A program made the position numbers and the translations under genes. The notes below the pieces were generated by a model, which made no database searches, was not told the DNA's origin, and was given only the letters and a program-made list of their open reading frames with translations. This document shows, in pieces, positions 11,976-26,456 of a stretch of DNA of 64,000 nucleotides. The stretch's first letter is position 1. Every line of letters begins with the position of its first letter. This DNA is from Lutraria lutraria (taxonomy: Eukaryota > Mollusca > Bivalvia > Venerida > Mactridae), in contig OZ026851.1 of NCBI GenBank assembly GCA_964023205.1, positions 19,723,528 through 19,787,527 of the forward strand. The letters are read 5' to 3'.

Positions 11976-14133
11976 GAATATTACCAGCGTTCGAACGATG
12001 TTAGTAAAGATAAATAAATCCAATATTATAATTTAAGAGAATGTTTCATGGATGTGTAGAAATATGTCATAGGTATATTTCCAGCTTGGAAAGATTTTTA
12101 AAGGTAGTAAATTTTAATTATAGAATATCTAATATAAATGCTTTACTAGTGCTGTGTGCATATTTTAGAGTAATCTTCACTTTCAGAGTAACTGTGTCGT
12201 TTTTATAGAGAAGTCAGAAAGTAATGAAAATATGATTTATTGAACACATAATTTTACAACCGTATTTAAGAAAACTACATAAATTTATGAGGACTCTGAG
12301 ACATACCATGTTATCATCATGTCATATCTCACATGATAGTCTCAGAAAAAGCATTCACAAAAATCAGATTTACAACCAAATATCAATTAATCTATAACTA
12401 TATTCTACCCTTTTTCATTCCATTCCCGCCTTTTCCCGCCTGTTTACTCCCATACGCGAGATTTGACGAGATCACGACACGCCATCTTTGTTTTAGTCAT
12501 TCATTACACACGCTATGTGTTCACAAACGGATAGTTTTCTTGGCATAATTATGGCTGTTCACAAAAAAGTACCGTATAATTCCACTTCTTCAACAAATGA
12601 CATGAGCCGCCCTTTCTCCCGCCTCGTTTTGTCGCCGAATGCCAAAATGGGCGTCAAGGGTAACACGGACCTTCACGCCTTTGTCAACACGCCCTAAAGT
12701 CTAAACATGCATGTGTGGTAGGTCTTTCTGATAGGTATAGACATAAAGAGAAGATAAACTCAATGTAAGAAGAAACAATTTAAAATGATTCAATTACACA
12801 GTTTGATAGCAAATGATATTGACTTTCAAACACAGGTCGCAAAGTTCTATCGATTGAAAAAATAATAGAACAGACAGATATATAACAAAAATGGTTATGA
12901 TGCGTGTAATGTAAGGATATGCTTGCAGCCGTAATACATTTCTAGCGGACATAATACAAACTATTAATATATTTCCTTATTTGTTTTTAGTTGAACAATA
13001 CCAGTTTGACAAGGTATGGTGTAACCAGCATGATCGGCCACCTCCGAACTACAGCCATCTCCATGTTTCAGCAACCTATATTGACGTTTATTCTTTTTTC
13101 ACTCTCTCAATAACATCCACCTCCTTACAACAGTCATCCTTGTCCTTCCCATTGGTGGCTGTTTTAGGGAGGTCGCATTGTAGTTCAGATCTCACCGAGA
13201 CATGCAGACATGTTCAATATCTATGTTTTAATCCGTGTTATTAGATGATGATTGTCGATTTTAACAACAATTACCCGGCCACAACAGTGTTCATCAACAA
13301 ATTAAGTATAAACGTCATGTTTTTGTTATCATCGTCATCGTTCTGTTGTCGTTGCTGTTAGTGTTGGTAGGGTGATGATGTTGGTGATGGTGATAATTAT
13401 CAAAAAAAGTCATTTACCCTTAATTTAGTTTAGGTTAAACATATACAATATTGTATACAATGATTAAATGTGAAAGTACATGACGAGTGGATAAAACAGA
13501 AGCTTTAAGTTTATTTAAAGGTTCTTTCCATGTCTGATAAATATAAATTATGGGAAGTTATCTATGATATAGAGAAAGTGTATTATCATAAATAATTCTT
13601 TGATAAATACTAAAAGTTCCCTTTCGGTCCACAGTTATGCTTCTTGCATTATGACGTCACATGCAATATCGATGACATGGTGGTGACAGGTGCTCTATAA
13701 ACAGTTAGAGAGGAAATGTACGAACTTTATCAGTAATAAAGGCACATTTTCCCAGTTCTGTGGGCAGTTTCGTATCTTTCTTCTTTGCAATGAATATATC
13801 TTTTTATTATGCTGCATCCTATCTTTATACCTCCCTGGTCGTTAAAAAGTATCCATGTCGGTCCAGATTTAGTAATTTGGACATATATATACATGTATAG
13901 AAAGAAATTTCTAAAATTAAGTAAAAAGTAAAAAAAAAATTATTATAAGTACATTTAACATTTATACAGTTATGTTCACAAGTGTGTATCTGGCTGCTTT
14001 ATAATGATGTATATATAAATTATACGTCCAGATTTATTGATATATTGTGTACTGTAATACAAGAAAATTCTTAAAAAATGGGCAAAAATATTCCGCCGAT
14101 ATTTTAGGGATAAAACATACAGACTAGTATATA
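11976..14133. other. Non-coding flank with a GC-richer block and simple repeats
   Basis: 12410-12700 is richer in GC and contains several CCCGCC and CGCCC motifs (Sp/KLF-type sites on either strand). This makes it a candidate regulatory element. The open frames there have no known domain. 13320-13400 is GTT/GAT-rich simple sequence. Confidence 0.4.
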
Positions 14134-14160
14134 CGAGGGGTGATCCAAAAGTTTTGTCAC
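14134..14160 (+). mobile_element. Solo mariner-like terminal repeat
   Basis: CGAGGGGTGATCCAAAAGTT preceded by TA resembles the terminal repeat of mariner-family elements, which typically start CGAGGGG and insert at TA. No transposase and no partner repeat was found in the following few kilobases, so this is a remnant at best. Confidence 0.4.
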
Positions 14161-17100
14161 TGCTTCGATTACGCTAAAATATAACGTCAGATTGAGTTAG
14201 TTTTGCCATATATAAATGCACCAATATCTTCTTAATTATTTTGAACAAAAAAGAACCTACTTTCACTAAAAACGCGCTCGCAGGTTTATGTAACTTTTTT
14301 CAGACCCGATTAGATAGCAATAAACGCTGGTTTATAAAATACACTAGTGATCCGTGATTCACGAACTTCATACGTCTTCATTCATTTTCGCTGAAAAGGT
14401 CCAGAGAAAAGACAATTAACTTATTAGCTTTTCAGACGATCCTTTGATTATTCTAAATTTCCATTCCTTCGCTATTATCGCTTTCGAATTCATACTAAAT
14501 TTCCATGCGTCTAGCGTACCATATCATTACATTGGGTCATGTCTAAAACCTCTGACGTCCTAATATATCATTTCCATGACAATTTCACGGAATCCGTCTA
14601 ACAACGGATTATTATCCACCAGCTTTATGCCGATGCTGGCGTTTTTGAAAGCGAAATTGCTGGAATTGACCAATTATAGCTAATTTAGGTAGCTTAGCAT
14701 TAAAAGATTTCTCCGACAATTGAAGGTTTTAGTATCTTAAAAAATCTCCGCTTTGCATATGCTATGGCATATACTAGATGGATTCCTGAAATTTCCACCG
14801 ATTTCCCAAATCTTCCTTATATGAGTTTTGTCTGACTTCACAACATGAAACTTAAACTAAACTTGTTTACACTGATTTCTATAATTCATAAAATAAGACA
14901 TGCAGCGAAATACGATTTGACGTGCATGCAAATACAGGGCTTTTTGATTTTTTTCTTCAATAAAATGAATTAAATACAAAACATAATTATGAAGAGTTTA
15001 TTGATATAAATAAATAATTTATTCGCTATATGTATATTATATGGTTTAAATATGGTCTAACAAGATTTGTTCATTTATTCAAATATGTTTTATGTACACC
15101 ATTGTAAAACTTTCTCCTCTTTTGTTTATTTGTATGTGAGATGTATCCTCATTGACCATGTTGTTTACTGGATTGTTTCCGAACAGTCTTCTTAAACTAC
15201 TTAATAATAATTATGTTAACCCGTACAACGCCGGAATCAAAACTGCAAAGATTTTGATCCGTGCATTCTGATCTGGTTCTTTAACGTTTGGTGACTAACT
15301 TCTATTTTTTTTGTACATTCGAACATTAAATTAATAATGGTCTGTTTTATAATTGGGAGTTGGATAAGTACATTCATGAAATAAAACATTACACATACTT
15401 TAGATTTCGTCATATTGTTTTATAATTATGTATTCAAAGTAAAAAGGAGATAGTAACAAGCGGAAATATCATACATCTAGCATCATCGTCCATCCGTCTG
15501 TCCGTCCATACATATTAGAGGTAGGTCGTGTGGTAGGAGTTAGTACAAATCGATATTATGGGGTTACAGTATGTACAAACCACTGTAATGGAGTTAAATT
15601 TTCTCTTGTGGGGTTAATAAAATACTCTTGTTGGGTTGAAAAATAGTAAAGGAATATAGAAGGAAAATAACATAATGTAGCTCTCGTAAGAACGTCCGTC
15701 CGTCCGTTCATTCGTTCGTTCGTAAACTCAAAAGACATTTTTTTTATTTCATTTTATTTCAATAAGTTTTAAATGTTCAATAATAACGATGCTAACAGTT
15801 AATATTATCACCAGTACATTTGTTTTTGATTACATTATAATTATTTCCTTATATCTAAAAACTCACACACGGTTAACGACCGAATGACAAGAAACAAGAC
15901 ATGGTACACTATTTGTAGTTGTACTTTCAATTCTGCACGCATGTATTTATCACGTAAAATCACACAAAAAAAACTTTCTTACAGACAGATTTTTGTAAAA
16001 TCACAAAAAAAAACTTTCTTACAGACAGATTTTTGTCAGCAAAATTAATGCGGTTATTTTTTTTATCATTTCTTTTTGTATTCAACGTTGTTCCCGGAAT
16101 CAGTAATACATATTATTTATTTGACGATGTCAGAGCCAAGAATTTCACCAAAAAAATCTCTCACGATTTCGAAACATTTCAATTTTTTTTAAGTAGAAAT
16201 TATCAAATAAAGTTGCGTACGTATCATTCTCACGATTTTTTTATTTTATTTTTTTGTCATAATCTTATCCCGCCCTAATTCTAACACAGACATTGTTCCT
16301 AGCACAATGTTGAAAAGTAGCGAAATGTCGCCAAAGAATAAAACAAAAAGAAATTCGATGGGAACGAAGTTTTGTAGTTAAATTTGATACGCTAATAATA
16401 GGATGTAAAACACGACTTGGGAGATGTGAGTTCTGGGTTGGGGACGCTCGTTTCCTCGTGTGAATCTATCTGGAATCAGACTCGAAGTCTACTTGATTTA
16501 AATACATAATTTATACAAATGTCGCTGAATCCTGAAATCTACTTACTTAATATTCTAAAACTTCTTTTAATTAATAAAAATATTATTATTTTTTATTTGT
16601 TATTAATGGGAAGAAATTGTAGAAACGAAAAGTCAACAGCACACAATTATGAAGTATTTAGGACTAATTAGTTTATAATAAAATTAATTAATATTAGGAT
16701 TAAAAGGTAATTATAATTAACGAGCGTAATATTCCTGACCAAAAGTCGACCAATAAAATAAACGTTTATGAGACTATAATTCTATCGTGTTTTTCTTGTG
16801 AGAAAATAGTACTTCGCCAAGACGTCACCATTTCCACGGTAACCATTCGGATTTCCTTCACAATAAAAACAAAACTTGCTCTGCATTTATTGTCTACGGA
16901 AGTCAGTAAAATAAAATTTGTAACATAAATTAATTTTGTACTTAAGCTATTAGGATCTTAACTCTTTAACTTTATTATCTCAAAAATGCGGCCGATAGAT
17001 TTCTTTGAGTTAAATTTTCCCTTTAAACATGCATTAAAAATATATAGAAATTAACCATTTTTTAATGATTAAAGAAAAAAAGAACACCCACTTCAATAAA

Positions 17101-19127
17101 AAACCATGGCAAAAAGATGCAATAACAAAGTTTCATTTTGATTTAATAAGAAAAATATAAGTCACCGTTCAATATCAATATTGAAATAAATTAATATTTT
17201 TCACCAAGGGCCACAACTCTTACAGTTATTTTTAAATGTGTCGTAAAGTAATATGACGTATCTAAGGTAAATTATCCTAGACGTCTTCAAGAGGTAGAAT
17301 AGTTTTATAGAATAGAATATAATATTTTTTCCGTTCATCATAATAATAATTATTTTTCATTTCTGATTAATCATCTGTTTGAAAAAAAAAAAATGTTGAA
17401 AAAAAGTTAAAATGAAAATATTTTATTTTTACATATTAGTATTCAGAACCGAGCAATTGTTTTTGTTTACTTTCACTGTTTCTAGGACAGAACATTATAC
17501 AAGTAAATGTATAATACAAAAACTGATGATCACGCACATCATAAACTTATTACTGTTAAGTTTATTCCATTTTCATAAACAGCATGTTTTTTTCACACTT
17601 TGTTTCATTCGAGTTTTGTGATAATTTTTCTGTTTTAAAACTTCGCTAACCTTTAATTATAAAGTAGTCAGATTTTCCTTTGAAATAATCTGACTCACTG
17701 TAAAGTCAATACAACACTCGTACGAGTCGTGATTGTAAAATCCTCGTTCATTCACCTAAACCATCTCCTAGTTTCCACACGGTAAGAGAACGTATTTAGT
17801 TATTGACGCTTTTCATTCCTGTAGAAAATTACTATTTTCTAAGCCATGCTGAAATACGGCGAACCTCCCCTCAACGCCCAAAGACGCCCCGCGTCCTATA
17901 CTATAATTTTCTGGCTTTCCCGCCATTTAATTACGACAGAGCGAATTGTATTGAGGGCGGAAATACCCGAAGGTAGTGTCGTCATTAACTCAGCGAGGAC
18001 AACACCTGCTTTAGTTTTCATAGGATTTTATTAAGTTTAAACCAATAAATGAGAATTAATTTTAATTTCTTATGGTGTTAGAATTAAAGCTGGTTGGATC
18101 TTATGATATCGAGTAGCGCGGCTATGATAATCTAAATTTCTTTTAATTTTAAAGTTCAAAAAGACGTTCACAGTAGACGATTTATCTTAATTTGATTCTG
18201 AAAATCTCATTTGAAGATTATTGTAGATTCATATAACATTAACCCGGTGTTTTTGGCAATCATCTCACTCAGACATTATATTTTATGAAAGTGAGAAAAA
18301 AAAATCGCAAAAAATCGTAGCATCTGTAAGGAGCGCATCGCTTTTAACGGGCATAAATGCTACAGGCAGTTTGTAATTCTCGTTTCATGTTCGAAATAAT
18401 GTGAATCTAAATTATTTCAAACTGATTTTGTAAAAGTACCCACGGTGTTCGTAACTTTCTTTAATTCCTAACACGTTGCATTTCCGTTATAAAATTATTT
18501 TACTTGGATTCTATTAAACTATTAAATCATAACAGAGAAGTTATAGTACTGTGACGTTATATTTTTGCTTAGCTTAACATGCATGTTTTATTGCAGAGTT
18601 ATTTCATTAAAAAAAACCAACAACCAGCAGTACCGAAGAAAATCATAAACTGCTGTACATTGTTTTATTTGAAAATTAACTCGATTTTCCGAAAGACGTG
18701 TATCGTAAAACAGTCGATAATCACGTGTCCTGAACGTTGATTTAACGAGAAATTTATTGCTAGTTAAAACATTATTGTCTCATTCGAAATGAAATATTTT
18801 GGCAGTATAAATTGTCGCAGTTTCAACTAAAGTCCAAACAAATGGATAAACAATGCTTAAAGCGAGGCATTTTGTTTATTTCTTTTATATTAGCGATGCC
18901 TATTGTGAATAAAACGCCCCATCAGCGGAAAGCTATAATTATTGTTGTTCCATGATTTCAGGCCCGTCATGTGATCTTGTGTTATGTGCAGCTTTGTTTC
19001 AGTGTCATGCTGTTGTCTTGTATGGTGCGATTTTAATAAAGTTGTCAAAACTGAATAATTATATAAAATCGCACAATAGCGACTTCGATTGTACTATTTT
19101 TAAGGCTATACGATGTGCTCTCTGTAT
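14161..19127. other. Long AT-rich non-coding stretch
   Basis: No gene seen. 15956-16035 is an exact-looking tandem dimer of about 40 bp containing CTTTCTTACAGACAG. 15690-15725 is a CGTC/TTCG simple repeat. Two GC-richer islands (16790-16880 and 17840-18010) contain TTTAATTACGA, CCCGCC and GACGCCCCGC and may be regulatory. The open frames in them have no recognisable domain. Confidence 0.4.
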
Positions 19128-20255
19128 GACTGTTGATATAAAGTTTGGATGGGGCGTTGTATGATTGTTGATGTAAAGTTTGGATGGGGGGTTGTATGAC
19201 TGTTGATATAAAGGTTGGGAGGGGCGTTGTATGATTGTTGATATAAAGGTTGGATGGGCGTTGTATGATTGTTGATATAATGGTTGGATGGGGCGTTGTA
19301 TGATTGTTGATATAATGGTTGGATGGGGGCGTTGTATGATTGTTGATATAATGGTTGGATGGGGCGTTGTATGCTTGTTGATATAAAGGTTGGATGGGGC
19401 GTTGTATGATTGTTGATATAATGGTTGGATGGGGGCGTTGTATGATTGTTGATATAAAGGTTGGATGGGGCGTTGTATGATTGTTGATATAATGGTTGGA
19501 TGGGGCGTTGTATGATTGTTGATATAATGGTTGGATGGGGCGTTGTATGACTGTTGGTATAATGGTTGGATGGGGTGTTGTATGACTGTTGATATATTGG
19601 TTGGATGGGGCGTTGTATGACTGTTGGTATAAAGGTTGGATGGGGGCGTTGTATGACTGTTGATATAATGGTTGGATGGGGCGTTGTATGATTGTTGGTA
19701 TAATGGTTGGATGGGGCGTTGTATGATTGTTGATATAATGGTTGGATGGGGCGTTGTATGACTGTTGATATAATGGTTGGATGGGGCGTTGTATGCTTGT
19801 TGATATAAAGGTTGGATGGGGCGTTGTATGATTGTTGATATAATGGTTGGATGGGGCGTTGTATGATTGTTGATATAATGGTTGGATGGGGCGTTGTATG
19901 ATTGTTGATATAATGGTTGGATGGGGCGTTGTATGACTGTTGATATAAAGGTTGGATGAGGCGTTGTATGGCTGTTGGTATAATGGTTGGATGGGACGTT
20001 GTATGACTGTTGATATAAAGGTTGGATGGGTGTTGTATGACTGTTGATATAAAGGTTGGATGGGGCATGTATGACTGTTGATATAAAGGTTGGATGAGGC
20101 GTTGTATGACTGTTGATATAAAGGTTGGATGAGGCGTTGTATGACTGTTGATATAAAGGTTGGATGAGGCGTTGTATGACTGTTGATATAAAGGTTGGTT
20201 GGGGCGTTGTATGACTGTTGATATAATGGTTGGATGGGGCGTTGTATGGCTGTTG
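19128..20255. repeat. 35-bp minisatellite, open in all minus-strand frames
   Basis: About 32 copies of a 35-bp unit (34-36 bp variants), on the plus strand GTTGTATGATTGTTGATATA followed by ATGGTTGGATGGGGC. The minus strand contains no stop codon in any frame of the consensus, so an open frame of 390 codons survives although 35 is not a multiple of three. The translation cycles through three phases rich in His, Thr, Pro, Tyr and Gln. There is no signal peptide, domain or splice context, so I treat it as a repeat and not a protein. Confidence 0.9.
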
Positions 20256-21489
20256 GTTTTGGTGGTTGAATTGGTCATTGATTCAGTAGCTGCACATCCC
20301 GTTTCATTTCAGTACAAAAACAGCAACGTATAACTCCGAGAATTAACTCACATATTGCCTTTTTTAACAGTTCAACGAAAACAATCCATATTTTTATAAC
20401 AAAATTTTCATATATTTTATCCTTCTCTACGTACAAAATACATCCTCAACATGTAATGCATTTGCTGAATGATGAAATCCATAGCCACTTAAATACATAT
20501 ATTCCCTCAGCTACATTCAACGTTTCTGAGTTTCATATGAAATGGGACTTCTACGCTCGCACATTTTTGTCAGAGGACGGGCCTCGCTATCTTCAGCACT
20601 CGAAGTAATATTCTCTCTCAATGTTCAAAACAACGCTTGTAAATTTACGAAACCCCTAATTTTGTTGCATAAAGCGATTCCCTGTGACATCTGTCGAATT
20701 TTCTTTAGTTATATCCTCGCCAAACTGATCATTAACTGTTCCAGTCTCGGTTTGAACGAGAAATTATAGCGAGATTTTAAGATCAACGTTTCATATTGAG
20801 CAGAATGAACATTGAAACAACAAGCATATCGCTTGTTAGCAGTATGCGCAAATTTTCTAGACGTTTTAAGCGTGTTGCAGTTTTCTCTTCTTACAAATAC
20901 GGAAGATGGGGTCACCATTTCTGCTATACTCTGAAGATAATCAACTTGGTAGAATAATAATTACATAGGGGATGTAGCCTGGGAATGCTAACAGCTGTAT
21001 TTTAATATAAACGAAAAGTTGAACAACCGGCGAAAACAGTTTTCTACTCTAATTAACATTGTTGTTTTTTGGTGTAATTGTCTTTCTTGTTATGACAACA
21101 GAGATGACATTAGTGTTGTTTCTGATTGGGTTGCGGGTATTGAGGTATGGTGCTTTCATTGTCTGTGGACTGTATTGTGTAAAAGGCTTTTAATGCTGCG
21201 CAGCTCCTTTATATCGGATTATGTTCTTTATCATCATTGTACAGAAAATATGTAATGATGACAATGTCTAGGCTTAAAATAGTTTGCCTATAGTTTTAAC
21301 TTTATCTTGGTTCAAAGACAGACAATATTTTTTCTAAACAAGTCAAGTAAAAAAACATGATTTATATCAAACTGTATGATGTTTGTACGTTTTTACATGT
21401 ATGTTAGATGAGTTGCCAGTCACTGAATAGAATGCACGACATCAAGCCGAATATTTTTAATTCAAAATCTGTAAGTCTCGAACAAGTAG
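20256..21489. other. Non-coding sequence
   Basis: AT-rich, with short frames and no domain. Nothing could be supported. Confidence 0.4.
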
Positions 21490-21700
21490 AATATCGTATT
21501 ATGAATGGAATTTCATATAATGTATGGAATGTAAAAATATATGGAATCTAATAAAATACATGGAATATCATAAAATTTATAGAATACTATATAATGTATA
21601 GAATTAGAATACTATAGTATGTATAGAATACTATATAATGTATACGTATGGAATATAATAAAATGTATAGAATACAATATAATGTATAGAATAACTCGCA
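21490..21700. repeat. Imperfect AT-rich tandem repeat
   Basis: A series of degenerate copies of ATGTATAGAATACTATATA with irregular spacing of about 19-24 bp. It is strongly diverged. Confidence 0.65.
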
Positions 21701-22119
21701 CCACCCTCTGTATTAATTTGGTTTCTCCGAATAATTGCACGAATTCAATTTAGATTTTTATTTAGTATTGCTTGATGAATCCATTGTTTGACTTTATCAT
21801 TTATAGGGAGTACATATAGAGACGTTTGATTCGACGGGAACTATGAAAACTTCAAGGTTCGTATTCAACTTATAAATACAGTTGGCTGTTACATACGGGT
21901 GTCTCAAATATCGTGATATCAATAGAACATTATCAAGACAATATTCTAAACAAACTTATTTTCTCCAGACAAGATTTGTATTGTATTGAAATGTTATTTA
22001 TGAAATAACAATTTCTTCGTAATTGTGTTGGGATTTGTTAATTCGTGATCGTTGTAATTCAGAATGGATATTGTTGACATAGATCAACTAAGCTATGATG
22101 ATTAACTAGACTACCGGTT

Positions 22120-22445
22120 ATTCCCTGAAATATTTGATTTTTTAGATGAACTTAAATATTTGATTTGTAGATTAACTGAAATATTTGATTTTTTAGATGA
22201 ACAGAAATATTTGATTTTTAGCTGAACGAAAATATTTGATTCGATTTTTATTTAGATGAACTGAAATATTTGATTTTTTAAAAAGAAGAACTGAAATATT
22301 TGATTGTTTGTTAGATTAACGAACATATTTGATTGTTAGATTAACGAACATATTTGATTTGACTTTTTTAGATGAACTAAAATATTTGATATTTTAAGAT
22401 GAACTGAAATAGTTAATGATTTAAATGAGTTGAACTATTTTGTGT
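22120..22445. repeat. Imperfect tandem repeat of about 26 bp
   Basis: About 11 degenerate copies of GAAATATTTGATTTTTTAGA followed by TGAACT. Unit length drifts between 20 and 32 bp. It has no coding potential. Confidence 0.7.
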
Positions 22446-23439
22446 TTTGAATGAACTGGAATCTGAAATACATCTATACAAAGGTACAAACTGGATTATT
22501 TGTCACACTTTATATGATTAAACATCTCTTCAACATGATTATGTTTAATTCTAAATACGCTTGACATGCAGTTAAACATGAACATGTACGATTTTCCTGA
22601 TTTTCCCACGTTTACATAGAAGAATAACCTTCATTAATCGGAATGCCAACCATGTAAAATGATTCATAGAAAAGAATGCATTTATTTGACTACAATGTCA
22701 GTTCGACCCTCTGGTAAATTCATTTATCATAATCTAAGACACCTACATAGTCTACTTTACTTCACTTTTGACATTTTTATCTGCCGGTCAATACTAAGAT
22801 ATTTTTAAGCACGTCCGAAATAGGTGGACAACCTGAAATTACGCAGCTAAAGCTTTAATGTTTATCTGTATCTTTTTCTGTCAATCTTTAGTGACCAAAC
22901 CTTTATCTGTATTTCCATCTGTCTATCTTTTCAATCAGTAATTACAACCAGTGTTAAAATTGTCATTCATGACCATGGTTAAGTCAAGAAGTTTGAAAAG
23001 AGATGAGCCCGTTTTGTAAAGTTAAATTACTTGAGAAAAGTTACAATATTTCAGAAAGTGGTATTTTGAGTATTAAGAAAATTGACTTCACAATTTCTGG
23101 CATTTTTGCATGTAAACGACAAAGACATGTCGAATGCAGTCACGAAATCGGAAGAATTACTATCGACAAATAAATGGCTCCCGAGAAAGCATTGGTTGTG
23201 AGCTATGGTTGAAGACAAACTAATAATCACGATTATGCATCATGATGAACAGGACAAGTGAAGCTTTAAGTGAGCTTGCATGTCAACTTCAATTTTGTCA
23301 ACCAGTATTTCATGGCTCCATCGTGGTTCCTTTTCGAAAAGTGATTTTTTGAAACTAAGTTTATAGAGATGGCTTACTATAATTATTATGTGTATGTTAT
23401 ATTGTAATAACATTTTTTTTATATTTAACTTAACCTAGC
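22446..23439. other. Non-coding sequence
   Basis: AT-rich unique sequence. No repeat or exon could be supported. Confidence 0.4.
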
Positions 23440-23636
23440 TGCATGCAGTAAACTCATTCGAATCCTGGGCGAGGCTCACACTCCTATGTTAAATTGTACC
23501 CCCCCCCCCCCCCCCTCTGAATTATGTGGGGTAGCTTGATAGAATGTCAGAATCAAATCTAAGAAACTCGTTAGGATAACTACCCGCCACGATGTGACTG
23601 AAATAATGAAGAAAATGGCGTTAAATCCGAAAAAAT
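23440..23636 (+). mobile_element. tRNA-derived SINE, family B, 5'-truncated, with C-tract
   Basis: Retains part of the tRNA-like head (ATTCGAATCCTGGGCGAGGC, the box B side), then a poly-C run of about 18 at 23498-23515. The family body follows: ATTATGTGGGGTAGCTT, then CGCCACGATGTGACTGAAAT, then AAAATGGCGTTAAATCCG. The same body occurs at 28286-28482 and, reversed, at 29696-29983. Confidence 0.75.
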
Positions 23637-26456
23637 ATATAAATTCAGTAAACTCTATGTTCTAATACATGTATACCCAGATGTTAAATTTCCTGAGTTC
23701 AATCAAAACACTCAATTGAATAAACATCGAACTACGGTGATGATATAACTAATAATTTGGTGTTTGTTAAGTACATTTTATCTAAAAAACGTATACGATT
23801 ATTATACGGTTTCTGTAAGGATAGATTTATTGTACGTATCCATGTTTTTTTTGTGTTCATTTCTAACACTTGACCAACGGCAAACTTTCATTTCCGAGTC
23901 AAGTGTTTTATTTTTGTTGTAATTTTGATGTGGTGCAAGTTTAAACACATCGTGTGATTAGAATCCACGGTGAAGTCAACGGATGGTAATTAAAGTTGTG
24001 CATGTTGCTGGGAAATAGTGTATATGGCTGTATAGCTTAATATTAATAAATTGTCTTTCATTATAAATTGTGTTAATAAGTTTTCAAAGAAAGACAGCCG
24101 GATAAAACATCAGCTAGTTGGCGTTTATCTCCAATTTTTATCAACTCTTTCATCCAATAAAAAAGCAAATTAAACTATACAGCAATTACATCTAGTCTTA
24201 ACCTCATTTGAGACAATAAATATGCCCTCACGCACTGCTAACTATACAACACTTGAGTTCAGCATGCGCTTGTAGTTTCTTCTCCGAATCAAATCTAAAC
24301 ACGTTGTATCTATTAAATGTCATTTGCTAAACGTCTAACACAAGTGTTCCGACTGAGATTCATAATTAAAACAAATGGCAAATAAATTTTAAAATTTGAG
24401 CATATGAAACAAGATCCAAAATTCCCTAAGTGTTTTTCGTCAGTTCTAGTTGCGATGTCCTGCTAGTTTTTATCACGATGTGTAGATTTTACGCTGCACC
24501 TGTAGCGTTTGTAATGATTGGTGTAGAATGGAATGAAATGTTACAGCGGGAATCCATACGTAAGGTGTTCGGAACATGTATTAAAGTGCTACAAATTTAG
24601 AACATAGGAGTGCAGGAATTCGTTACAAAACATCTTACATAGCTTGTATTGTTGACGTAACGGGCTTATCAGCAGTTCGACAATATCTCTTCTAATGTTT
24701 TCCTTGACATGTATATTTATTTAATTGATAAACTCATTTCACTGTCCTATAATAAGAGCAAAGTCAATGGCTTTCAGTTTTACCTCTTGCTCATTATTGA
24801 TCATCAAAAATTACATAATAAACTTGATTCAAATCTCATTCACTAAACGGATATGCGTAATACAAAAATGTATATACTAGTATTTAAATGTTGGTAAAAT
24901 GTTGGCTTATGAGACAAATACCTTCTGTGTGCACAGTGCCTCCCGAATACCTTCTCTTTTTGCCGGGTGTCTGGGGTTCGAATCTTCGATCACCCACTCC
25001 ATTGGCGGACACCCTAATAACTCGACCATGGCTTCGGTTTAGTGTCTAAAAACAAAATAACTATTATAAACCTATCAAAATATCTGTATTTTGCAAATAA
25101 CCGTAGAAAGGAACTTGATAAATAATTTATTATTTTATTAACTTTATCGTAATAATATAGCTTCTGCTTAAATGTATAATTAGATTCCATATTTCCAATA
25201 CTGTATTGATTCATTGTTTATCACTGCACATACTTTTTGTAGACTAGAAGTAATGTTATATTACTTAATGTCGAATAAAAGTTGTTGTTGTTGTTGTTGT
25301 ATAGTACTTATTGTTCTCAACCGCTGCTTTAGGAGTACCATGTAAGTTGGGGTTAGTAGTCTAGGAGTATTCATTGTGTCGGCCACTGACTGTCGTACTT
25401 AGTGTTTCTGACACTTAGTTAATAAACATCACCACCAGAATGATATTACATACAACATTAAAAGTATCTTTGTTTTTATTTTGTCTTTATATGATGTATT
25501 TATATTTACATTAAACATGCATATTGTTTTGTAAGTTTTTTAACTGCAGTAATTCTAATATTTTATATATTATATTTCAATTTTTTTCTTATGTCATTAT
25601 AGAAACCAAATAAAGAATATACTTATACACTGTTTTAGAAATACGTTGCATTCATGTCATTATTTTAGCAATGTTAATGCGGTGTTCGTTGAGTGTAATC
25701 TTACACATGTTGATGTTTTTATTTATCTTTAGGATATCACGTGATTCCCTTTAGTTTTCAACCTGGCTGTATCGACCATTACACTGAAAGAAATATTTTA
25801 TCAATTAAAATCTCATCAACAAAATGCCAGCGAAAGTGGACACGTTTTCGGAATGATTCGCTCTTTAACGTTAGTATGTACCCATTACGCAGCCATTACG
25901 TAAATCCAGAATGATTTATGGCACCAGTTTTACGACATATACCACAAATCGGAAACCCAGCATATTACGACTTACTCCAGCAGAAATGTTTTGGCCCGCT
26001 GCGGACCACGTGGTTTGTGTTAGCTTCCACGGTGTAACGCTTCGAGTTCCACACAATTCTAGCTAAATCTCAGCATGTCCGGAATTTCAGTTTAGCGAAT
26101 TTGTTAATGCAAATTGCCTTTTGAAACATTTTGGACATATTTTCCTTATTTTATCAGAGTTTTATCGTCAGAGAGGCAGGCTGGTGTTTAATACAGTCCG
26201 CCTTGTGTCTTTCAGAGCCACGCTTCATAACAATTACCCAAGACGCTTTATTCATTTCGGGCCAGAATAAAGTCTTGTCCTATCTTACTTGTATCTAACT
26301 ACATTCATACCAAACTTGAGTGGGGTGTAATGAAATTATGACAATATCTTCATAAAAGCCAAACTGTTGAAGAGTGAAGCGTGTTAAATGTAACGGAGAT
26401 TCTCTGATAACGTTGATAATGAGCAATAAATAGGATATTTTATCTTAGATGTCGTA
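23637..26456. other. Non-coding flank with a GTT microsatellite
   Basis: A GTT run lies at 25280-25300. Around 24965 a GGGGTTCGAATC motif may be a SINE head fragment. The last 700 bp includes the candidate regulatory block described separately. Confidence 0.4.
25730..26290. promoter_or_regulatory. Candidate enhancer block
   Basis: This stretch is non-repetitive and of more balanced composition than its surroundings, and lacks a coding frame. It contains a perfect POU octamer ATGCAAAT at 26107-26114, CACGTG-type E-boxes near 25738 and 26007, and several ATTACG and TTAATG homeodomain-like cores. A developmental enhancer in the flank of the Sp gene is plausible, by composition and motif only. 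Confidence 0.3.

Noticed and set aside
19106..20278. Minus-strand open frame of 390 codons
   Set aside because: It is entirely a 35-bp tandem repeat whose unit lacks stops in all minus-strand frames. There is no domain, no unique start region and no splice context.
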